A stretch of DNA of 64,000 bases. Source: JAICWP01 sp035278025 (GTDB taxonomy: Bacteria > Acidobacteriota > Terriglobia > Terriglobales > Acidobacteriaceae). The translations under genes were made by a program, and so were the position numbers. This document shows positions 1-6,713 of the stretch, in pieces. Where the stretch lies: positions 14,478 to 78,477 of the forward strand of contig DATEJK010000193.1 in the NCBI GenBank assembly GCA_035278025.1, given 5' to 3'. The notes below the pieces were generated by a model. That model saw nothing but the letters and a program-made list of their open reading frames with translations. It made no database searches and was not told where the DNA came from. Positions within the stretch are counted from its first letter, which is position 1. Each line of letters opens with the position of its first letter.

Positions 1-471
1 CGCCGGCCGTATAATCACCCACTGCAACCCGGTACCGCGTATCAATTCCTCTTGATGGTCGCGGTCTTCGTAAACCTGCTTGAGGAAAAGCGGCTGGATG
101 ATTTTGTCGTAGAAAAACCCACAATGGCCACGACTGTCTCCCGCGCCGCAGGCGCTGATGCAAATCAGCCGTCCCACCCCATGCTTCTCCATCATGCGGA
201 TCAGATTGGCCGTGCCTTCCCAGAGGTAAGTAGTGGGCCGGCGCGTGGCCTTCTGCATCAGCCAGCAAACCACTGCCTCCTGATTCTCCACCGCGGGTCC
301 CAACGAGCTCTCGTCGAGCACGTCTCCGGCAAATACCCGATGCCGGGGACGGCGCCAGCGAAGCCGCGGCCGCTTCCGCTCCAAGGCCGTAACTTCGTGT
401 CCCTCCGCCTGTGCCTGCTCTATAAGTTGCCGTCGTATCCGCTTGGATGAGGCGATCACCAGTACTCTCAT
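1..471 (-). CDS. NAD(P)-binding (atypical SDR / NmrA-like) protein, 3' end cut by window
   Basis: The minus strand from the ATG at 471 reads open for 157 codons to the window edge and begins MRVLVIASSKRIRRQLIEQ. The layout is that of a short-chain NAD(P)H-binding protein: beta strand, turn, helix, then GHEVTAL, an acidic GDVLDESSL segment, and RLICISACGAGDS followed by WVIIRPA. Such proteins bind a dinucleotide in the cytoplasm and act as reductases, epimerases or sensors. The usual GATGxxG loop is replaced by ASSKRIR, so all three glycines are gone and cofactor binding is doubtful. Divergent from the PilZ gene at 756. The family is fairly sure; the function is not. Confidence 0.7.
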   Translation of the reverse strand, partial: MRVLVIASSKRIRRQLIEQAQAEGHEVTALERKRPRLRWRRPRHRVFAGDVLDESSLGPAVENQEAVVCWLMQKATRRPTTYLWEGTANLIRMMEKHGVGRLICISACGAGDSRGHCGFFYDKIIQPLFLKQVYEDRDHQEELIRGTGLQWVIIRPA

Positions 472-755
472 GTGAACTCAACTTTCGAGTTTCAGGTCCT
501 CGTTGGGCGCATAATCAGGACGGCACTTGAAACTCGAAACCGCGCTTCCATTAAAATCCTAGCCCGGCTCCTCCAAATGGCAAGTAACCTCAGGCGCAGG
601 CAATCCTGCTCCGGCATTGTCCTCCCGGACATGCCTCCCCCTGCCCTATTTCCCGTCGCTTGCGAACCTGGCCATGCTCCTGCTGTCCACCTTTCTCGCG
701 CCAGGTTGGACCTGTGTCATGTTCCGAAGCCAGCCAAGTGACGTAGATTGGTGTT

Positions 756-1469
756 GTGAGCCAGCTCAACGCTCTCGTCCTCACTCGCGACCCCCGTTCC
801 ACTGCTCGTTTGCTGGCCCCCTTGCACCAGTGGGGAGTGCTGGCTGAGGTGGAATCGGAGCCTGACTACGCCATTGCTGCCCTCCTCCGCCGGCACTTTG
901 ATGGCTTCATTGCCGATTTCACCAGCGTGCCTGGTGTAAGCGAGGCCATCGGTGCCATCCGTTCCGCCACGGCCTGCAAAGCCACCCCCATTCTCGCCCT
1001 TGTGGACGACTCTATCAGCGTGCAATCTGCCCTCGAGGGCGGAGCAAATTCAGCCCTCAACAAGGGGTCGTCTCCGGCCCGCTCCCGGCCCTACCTGCGC
1101 ATTTCCCTGCTGCTGATGACGCGCGAGCACCTGCGTTACTTCCGTTACCCGGTGGACACCCCCGCCGCTATTACCTACGCCGGCGGACCCACACTGGAGG
1201 CTCGCACCGTGAATGTCAGCAACGAAGGTTTGGCGCTGCGCCTGACCCACCCTATGCGCGTGACCCGGACCGTACGAGCCCGCTTTCAGTTGCCTACCCC
1301 CAACCCCACCGTGGTGGTCGCTACCGGCCACACCGCCTGGATGGATAACCAGGGCCGCATTGGACTGCGTTTCCTCTATATGCCCGAGCCCTCCCGCGGC
1401 CGCTTCCAGCAGTACATGGCGGAGATGCACAGCCGAGCCGGCAACCACCTGACCCGGTCCTGCTCCTGA
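756..1469 (+). CDS. Degenerate receiver domain fused to PilZ domain
   Basis: 237 residues from a GTG start (GTGAGCCAG). Residues 1-110 follow a CheY-like receiver: FDGFIADF holds a plausible phosphoacceptor Asp and SALNKGS a plausible Lys, but the N-terminal acidic pair is reduced to TRDPRS. Residues 120-225 resemble PilZ, with LRYFRYPV near the usual arginine motif and NVSNEG matching N-x-S-x-x-G. PilZ domains bind cyclic-di-GMP, so a soluble c-di-GMP-responsive protein is likely. The arginine spacing (RYFR rather than RxxxR) is not canonical, so ligand binding is inferred. It is a single gene, convergent with the S41 gene downstream. Confidence 0.75.
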   Translation: MSQLNALVLTRDPRSTARLLAPLHQWGVLAEVESEPDYAIAALLRRHFDGFIADFTSVPGVSEAIGAIRSATACKATPILALVDDSISVQSALEGGANSALNKGSSPARSRPYLRISLLLMTREHLRYFRYPVDTPAAITYAGGPTLEARTVNVSNEGLALRLTHPMRVTRTVRARFQLPTPNPTVVVATGHTAWMDNQGRIGLRFLYMPEPSRGRFQQYMAEMHSRAGNHLTRSCS

Positions 1470-1567
1470 AGTCTGCCGTGCGCTCGTAGCCACCGGCTTT
1501 AGTCTCCCGGACTCCTCGGACCCTGTTCGCAGGACGAAGCGCAGCCATGGCCAAACGGTGCTTCCGC

Positions 1568-1597
1568 AAAAAAAAAACGCGCGCCCTAAAGCGCGCG
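1568..1597 (-). terminator. Rho-independent terminator of the S41 gene
   Basis: Read on the minus strand, a CGCGCG / CGCGCG hairpin with loop CTTTAGGG is followed by a run of ten T (ten A at 1568-1577 on the plus strand). It lies 23 bases beyond the stop of the S41 gene. Confidence 0.85.
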
Positions 1598-1619
1598 ATT
1601 CGTGAAAGCGGGCGAAAGC

Positions 1620-2837
1620 TTAGGATTTGGCTTGCCTGGTTTTCAGCACGTCAATGGCTTTGTGCAGCTGATCGTCCTCGTGCTGCTTCTCCAGCTTGCG
1701 TTCCTGGTCGGTGGCATTGCTGCTGTCGTCATCCGGCAAAACCACATCCTGGCTGGCGTCCGCCACCAGGACGTTAGGAGTAATCGCAGTATCCTGAATG
1801 GCTTTGCCGCTGGGCGTGTAGTACTTGGCCACTGAGAGGATGAGCGCGGACCCGTCGGGAATTTCGATCAGCTTCTGTACCGAGCCCACACCGAAGGTCT
1901 TGTCGCCCACTACGTCGCCGCGGCCATTTTCCATGATGGCGCCGGCCACGATCTCCGCCGGACCCGCTGTGCCCCGGTTCACCATCACCACCAGGGGCAG
2001 ATTGCTGACTGCCTTGGAGGGATCGGCGTTAAAAGTCTGGCGGGGATATTTCTGACCCTGCAGGTAGGCGATGGTGCCATGGTTCAGGAACAGGTTAGCT
2101 ACTGCCACGCCCTCCGCTTCGTCTCCATCGGCGCAGTCGCGCAGGTCCAGGATCACCTTTTTGGCGCCCTGCCGCTGCAGAGCTTTGATCTTGTTGGCTA
2201 GTTCCTGGGCTTTGCCCTTGTTGAGGATGTCGGCCTGCAGATAACCAATCTGGTCCTCGAGCAGTTTGTCGGTCACCGGCGGGTAAGCGACCACCTCGCG
2301 CGTGAGCGTCATCTTTTGCGGCTCAGCCCGCCGGGCGCGCACGATCGAGACCAGCACGTTGGAGCCTGGGGTGCCGGAAAGCTTGTCACGGATCTCAGCC
2401 AGCGACATGTCACGGGTGCTTTGGCCCTCGATGGACTCGATAATGTCAGAGCCTTCGATGCCGGCCTTATCCGCCGGCCCGCCGGGCACTACCGCGATCA
2501 CCGCGGCATAACCGAAGCGCTTGGAGATGGCGGCGCCCACATCGGCTTTGCCTTCGTGCTTGTGCTCCTTGTATTCCTTGTACTGCTCGGGGTTGAGATA
2601 GCTGGAGTTGGCATCCAGCGATTCCAGGAGCCCATGGAGAGCGCCGTCAGTCACCTTGGGGATGTTCGGCTCCTCCACATACTCACTGCGGATGCGGGAC
2701 AGAACTTCACTGTAAACGCTGAGTTGGCGATAAGCGCCATCATTGTCGGAGGCTCGAACCACCAAACCGCCGGCCACCATGAACAGCACTACGACAAGAG
2801 AAACGGAGAGAATTAGCGCTTTAAATCGGTTAGACAT
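1620..2837 (-). CDS. S41 C-terminal-processing-protease homologue lacking catalytic Ser and Lys
   Basis: 405 residues. An N-terminal membrane anchor or signal (9-28) is followed by the S41 N-terminal helical part, a PDZ domain (about 98-170, with AVVPGGPADKAGI) and the S41 core (185-345). CtpA/Tsp enzymes cleave envelope proteins with a Ser-Lys dyad. An ungapped alignment to the E. coli Tsp active site puts Gly292 at Ser430 (GTAGPAEI for SASASEI), Val317 at Lys455 (TFGVGSVQ for TFGKGTVQ) and Glu303 at Asp441. The fold and PDZ look intact, so it may be a periplasmic binding or scaffold protein rather than a protease. The tail (370-405) is charged. A terminator follows at 1568-1597. Confidence 0.85.
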   Translation of the reverse strand: MSNRFKALILSVSLVVVLFMVAGGLVVRASDNDGAYRQLSVYSEVLSRIRSEYVEEPNIPKVTDGALHGLLESLDANSSYLNPEQYKEYKEHKHEGKADVGAAISKRFGYAAVIAVVPGGPADKAGIEGSDIIESIEGQSTRDMSLAEIRDKLSGTPGSNVLVSIVRARRAEPQKMTLTREVVAYPPVTDKLLEDQIGYLQADILNKGKAQELANKIKALQRQGAKKVILDLRDCADGDEAEGVAVANLFLNHGTIAYLQGQKYPRQTFNADPSKAVSNLPLVVMVNRGTAGPAEIVAGAIMENGRGDVVGDKTFGVGSVQKLIEIPDGSALILSVAKYYTPSGKAIQDTAITPNVLVADASQDVVLPDDDSSNATDQERKLEKQHEDDQLHKAIDVLKTRQAKS

Positions 2838-3080
2838 TGTTACTTCGATCTTGAGTAGACCGTCCTTTGGCGAGAGCTGACGCCATTATAACGCGTTTGA
2901 TGCTGAAATTCGGCTGCCCGGTGCAACAAATGCCACCAAGGTAACCGGCTGCAGGACAGCACGTTAAGCCATTGGACTGTCCTGCTGAGACCAGGGTTGC
3001 ACCTCTTTTGCGAGGGTTTTCGCCGTTCCCCAGACTGCGACTTTCAGAGCATCGCTTTCTGTAATTCGTTGCTTCTGCTG

Positions 3081-3467
3081 CTAAGACCCGACTATCGCGT
3101 CTACCTCGATTTCCACCAGCATATCGGGGGAAACCAGGGCGGTGACGCCGACCATAGTGGCGGCCGGGCGCACGTCGCGGAAAAACTCACCATGCGCTTT
3201 GCCTACCTTTTCCCAGTCGGCGATATTGACCAGAAACGTGCGGGTGCGGACCACATCCTTCAGGGTGGCCCCTGCCTGCTTCAGCGCAGACTCCACAATC
3301 TGGAAAATCTGTACCGCCTGGGCGTAAGGGTCTCCCTTGCCCACCACCGTGCCATCCTTTACGGCGGTGGTGCCGGCGACGTGAATGTAAGGACCCACTC
3401 GCACCGCGCGGGAGTAGCCGACGACGGGCTCCCAAGGGGCACCGCTGGAGATGTTCTGACGTGCCAT
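3081..3467 (-). CDS. RidA family (YjgF/YER057c/UK114) protein
   Basis: 128 residues beginning MARQNISSGAPWEPVVGYSR. RidA proteins hydrolyse reactive enamine/imine intermediates released by PLP enzymes. The family pattern is clear: SRAVRVGPYIHVAGTTAV, QAVQIFQIVESALKQAG, DVVRTRTFLVNI, and a C-terminal MLVEIEVDAI with the Glu typical of active members. The Arg that binds the substrate carboxylate is in VVRTRTFL. The ATG at 3467 is chosen because GGAGG lies about nine bases upstream; a 10-residue in-frame extension to 3497 has no such site. It stands alone on this strand. Confidence 0.88.
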   Translation of the reverse strand: MARQNISSGAPWEPVVGYSRAVRVGPYIHVAGTTAVKDGTVVGKGDPYAQAVQIFQIVESALKQAGATLKDVVRTRTFLVNIADWEKVGKAHGEFFRDVRPAATMVGVTALVSPDMLVEIEVDAIVGS

Positions 3468-3765
3468 TACAAGGTTCCTCCGCTTCCAGTGTGTCACATT
3501 TCTTTCAATGCCTCGCTTAGCAGCAATTGAGCGCGAGTGCCAATCGTTCTAAGTGCTTGCTGAATGGCGACAAATCCACAACTACAACCAAAAGCCACCG
3601 TGAGCTTTCCAATAAGAGGCGCGGAAAGACGCGCTGGGCGCGAGAAAGCTGGGAGCACGAACGACTTCCAACAAAAGTCACTTGCGTTCCCACGCGGCTT
3701 GCGTTAAGTAAACGCCAAATCGCGCGCTTTTTCGCGGCTGGCGCGGGAGAAGGCGAGGAGACCAA

Positions 3766-4317
3766 GTGATCCCTGATTCGCATCCTTTACGGAGCCTATT
3801 TGTGGAGTTGGTGGATCGGCACTACAGCGACGAAGTGGGCATGCGCGACCCGGAAGTAAGCAGCTATGTGGCCAACATCCTGGCCGAATTCTGCGAAGTG
3901 GACCAACTCTTTAAACTGCGCAACGCCGCCGGCAGGCCCCTGGATGACGTGGGCGAGATGCTGCTGGAATCGGACCCCATTTTCGGCCCTGCGCCTTCCT
4001 TTGACCGGGAACGGCAGGTGCGCAAGCACATTGGAGACTATACCCTGTTCTTCACCGGCATGTTCCCGGAAAGCATCAATCACTTCCGCATGCGGCGGCA
4101 GCGACTGGAAAATTTCGTGGATTTCATGAAAGCAGGCAAGGAGAGCTACTACATCGTTTCCAAGTTCGAGTTTTTCGAGTACGCCAAGGTTGCGCCTATG
4201 TTCGCCCGCCTCTCCGAGCACTTCGAACAGTGCGTCTACGGACTCAACTTGGTCAAGAACGAACTGGCGGAGATGCAGCACCCCATTGCAGCACGGGCGA
4301 AGGAAATTCTGATGTAG
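3766..4317 (+). CDS. Conserved-looking hypothetical cytoplasmic protein
   Basis: 183 residues from a GTG start preceded by GGCGAGGAG. I do not recognise the family. It is soluble, helix-rich and acidic, with no signal peptide or membrane segment. Distinct stretches are VDRHYSDEVGMRDPEVSSYV near the N-terminus, HIGDYTLFFTGMFPE in the middle and YYIVSKFEFFEYAKVAPMF towards the end. Codon use matches neighbouring genes, and the reading is clearly better than the antisense frame. It sits between ridA (divergent) and rsmD (convergent), so context gives no role. Confidence 0.7.
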   Translation: MIPDSHPLRSLFVELVDRHYSDEVGMRDPEVSSYVANILAEFCEVDQLFKLRNAAGRPLDDVGEMLLESDPIFGPAPSFDRERQVRKHIGDYTLFFTGMFPESINHFRMRRQRLENFVDFMKAGKESYYIVSKFEFFEYAKVAPMFARLSEHFEQCVYGLNLVKNELAEMQHPIAARAKEILM

Positions 4318-4418
4318 CAATTTGCAGTTTGCTGATCAGCACCCAGCAGCCCCTTTCGGCTGGTTCGCCATTTCGCGGAACGGCGACAGTCGGCTGCCTC
4401 CTGACTAACGACTCTGGA

Positions 4419-4988
4419 TTACGATTTTCTATAAAAGCTCAGACCCGCGTCACCCTGCTCAAGCTTGCGATAGCGCTGGAGCGCTCCGACCTTTGCCGGA
4501 GGGTCGAATTTGCGGTCGTGCTCGGCAACAACAATGCTGGCAGACTGCAGCAAGCGCGATTGCGACAGGAATCCCAGGCTCTCTTCATAAGCCGCATGCT
4601 GCCGATAGGGCGGGTCGAGAAAGCAAAAATCGCAGGTTACAGCGTGAGCGTCCATAAGCCGCAAGCCCGCCAGCACGTTACGCTCGACCACCTCAAAACT
4701 GTCGTTCTCTACGCTGAGGGAGCGCAGGTTTTGCCGAACCAGCTCAGCGGCCCGGGCGTTTTCTTCGACGAAATAGACCATTCGGGCACCGCGGCTCAGC
4801 GCCTCGATCCCGACCGCGCCGGTCCCCGCATAAAGATCGAGCCAGACAGTTTCCGCCAGGCGGGTTGGCTCGCCTCCCATCAGGACATTAAACAGGGTCT
4901 CACGCATGCGGTCGGAGGTGGGCCGGATATCCAGGCCGCGCAGCGAGCGCAGGGGACGGCTGCGGTATGTGCCGGCGATTACTCTCAT
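4419..4988 (-). CDS. rsmD: 16S rRNA (guanine(966)-N(2))-methyltransferase RsmD
   Basis: 189 residues. RsmD transfers a methyl group from S-adenosylmethionine to N2 of G966 of 16S rRNA in the assembled small subunit. The start MRVIAGTYRSRPL, the RPTSDRMRETLFN block, the SAM-binding motif DLYAGTGAVGIEALSRGA (about 51-68) and the catalytic FLDPPY motif (about 123-128) are all present. Length matches the family. It is a single gene convergent with the hypothetical gene at 3766 and divergent from the M50 gene at 5078. Confidence 0.93.
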   Translation of the reverse strand: MRVIAGTYRSRPLRSLRGLDIRPTSDRMRETLFNVLMGGEPTRLAETVWLDLYAGTGAVGIEALSRGARMVYFVEENARAAELVRQNLRSLSVENDSFEVVERNVLAGLRLMDAHAVTCDFCFLDPPYRQHAAYEESLGFLSQSRLLQSASIVVAEHDRKFDPPAKVGALQRYRKLEQGDAGLSFYRKS

Positions 4989-5077
4989 TGGCGCAAGGAA
5001 ATCTAGGCGGCTCAGGCTGCTCAGTCTAAACTATAGGAATTAGGGCGCGGTCTTCCCAGCACCCCATTTTCCTAGGC

Positions 5078-6208
5078 ATGAGAAACTGGTCACTTCCTGC
5101 AGGTCGGATGTTTGGCGCCGATATCCGTATTCACGTCACCTTCGTCCTGGTGTTGCTGTTTGTGTGGTTCACGGAGGCGCCGCCGCAAGGGCCGATCGGC
5201 GCTGGCCGAGGCTTGGCGCTGGTGGGCATCATCTTCGCCTCCGTGCTCGTCCACGAACTGGTGCAGGCGGCAGTGGGACGCCGGCTGGACCTGCCGGCTG
5301 GCGCCATCATTCTTCTGCCTATCGGTGGCGTCACTCTACTGGATGAAAGCCAGCGCATGGCTGACGAAACCGGCGCCGATGCGGTTCCATTATGGAAACG
5401 CGATTTACGGGTGGCCGCGGCCGGGCTGCTTGCTAACCTTGCCATTGCAGGCATTGGGGCCGGGGTCCTGCTCGCGCTCTCTCCCGGCATCGGGTTATGG
5501 CAACAACCTCTGGTACACTCCGCCCACCTGCAGCGCAGCCTGGTCTGGTGCAACCTGTTCCTGGTGGCCTTCAACCTATTGCCTGCCTACCCGCTGGACG
5601 GCGGCCGGGTGTTGCGCGCCCTGTTTGCCAGACGGATAGAAATGCTCCAGGCAACCCGGCAGGCCGTCAGCCTGGGGCAGGGTATCGCCATCCTCATGAT
5701 GTTTGCCGGCATGGTCTGGAACCCGTGGCTGATGGTGGTGGGAGTCTGCCTCTTCATCGGGGCGCAGTTGGAAGAGCGCTCGGTGGTGTTCCACTCCGTC
5801 CTGGAGCAGGTGCGACTAGAGGAAGTCATGCTCACCGATTTCGCCACGCTCTCGCCCGGTGACACCCTGGAAGACGCGTTGCACAAGGCGGTGCACTGCC
5901 TGCAGGATGACTTCCCGGTGATCCGCGGCAGCGATATGGTAGGAGTCATCTCCAAGCAGAAGATCCTGCAGGCCTTGCGTGCCAGCGGCAACTCCTATGT
6001 GCAGTCGGTCATGAACCAGGTGTATGACGTGGGCCAGAAAGGTGAGTCGCTGGCCACCGCTTTCCACAAGATTACGCAACGTGGGTTGAGCTTGATTCCC
6101 GTGGTCGAGGAGCAGCGCCTGGTCGGCATTATTACCCTGCAGAACCTGACCCACAGTATGGCCATGCTGGCGGAGAGCCGTCGTCTGCGGCGCACCGACT
6201 CACTTTGA
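5078..6208 (+). CDS. Site-2-protease-like M50 membrane protein with CBS pair, HEXXQ variant
   Basis: 376 residues. The start MRNWSLPAGRMFGADIRIH is typical of the Rip/SpoIVFB-like M50 branch. About six membrane segments fill residues 18-220, followed by two CBS domains (about 245-365) that usually sense adenylates. M50 enzymes cut transmembrane anchors using zinc held by HEXXH and a distant Asp. The distant motif NLLPAYPLDGGR (Asp174) is intact, but the first reads HELVQ (59-63): the second His is Gln. The codons CAC GAA CTG GTG CAG are clear in the sequence. Activity is therefore uncertain; it could be a non-proteolytic regulator or use Gln as a weaker ligand. Confidence 0.85.
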   Translation: MRNWSLPAGRMFGADIRIHVTFVLVLLFVWFTEAPPQGPIGAGRGLALVGIIFASVLVHELVQAAVGRRLDLPAGAIILLPIGGVTLLDESQRMADETGADAVPLWKRDLRVAAAGLLANLAIAGIGAGVLLALSPGIGLWQQPLVHSAHLQRSLVWCNLFLVAFNLLPAYPLDGGRVLRALFARRIEMLQATRQAVSLGQGIAILMMFAGMVWNPWLMVVGVCLFIGAQLEERSVVFHSVLEQVRLEEVMLTDFATLSPGDTLEDALHKAVHCLQDDFPVIRGSDMVGVISKQKILQALRASGNSYVQSVMNQVYDVGQKGESLATAFHKITQRGLSLIPVVEEQRLVGIITLQNLTHSMAMLAESRRLRRTDSL

Positions 6209-6308
6209 GCAAATTCACTGCCGGAGATGTAAATCGAACTCCTCAAAACTGTGTTACCGTAGAAAATTCCGGCGTAAGTGGTGGGACCAAGATATAGTGC
6301 GCTGCTAC

Positions 6309-6686
6309 ATGATTGTCGGAACTGGAATTGATGTTGTGGAAGTGCCCCGAGTGGCGGCAGCCATTGAGCGTTTCGGGCAGCGCTTTTTGGAGCGCATCTA
6401 CACGCCGGGCGAAATCCGCTACTGCGAAGCCAAGGCCAACCGTATGGAACGCTATGCCGCCCGTTTTGCCGCCAAAGAAGCGGCCATGAAAGCTCTGGGC
6501 ACGGGCTGGAATCACGGGGTGAGGTGGCGCGACATCGAAGTGCACCGCCAGCCCGGCGGTCGGCCCAGCCTGTTATTTAGCGGCAAGGCGGCCGAGTTTG
6601 CCGCGAGACTGGGGGCGACTCATACCGCACTCTCGCTCACTCACACTGCCTCGGAGGCCATTGCTCAGGTGATTCTCGAAAGCTGA
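6309..6686 (+). CDS. acpS: Holo-[acyl-carrier-protein] synthase
   Basis: 125 residues beginning MIVGTGIDVVEVPR. AcpS transfers 4'-phosphopantetheine from CoA to a serine of acyl carrier protein, activating fatty-acid synthesis. The magnesium-binding Asp in GIDVVEV and the ARFAAKEAAMKALGTG motif with its Glu are both present, as is the terminal ALSLTHTASEAIA block. The ATG at 6309 gives the normal family start; four extra residues are possible upstream but not conserved. It precedes the spermidine-synthase-like gene by 27 bases, so the two may be co-transcribed. Confidence 0.93.
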   Translation: MIVGTGIDVVEVPRVAAAIERFGQRFLERIYTPGEIRYCEAKANRMERYAARFAAKEAAMKALGTGWNHGVRWRDIEVHRQPGGRPSLLFSGKAAEFAARLGATHTALSLTHTASEAIAQVILES

Positions 6687-6713
6687 AGAGGAAGCGGAAA
6701 AAAACTGGATTCA

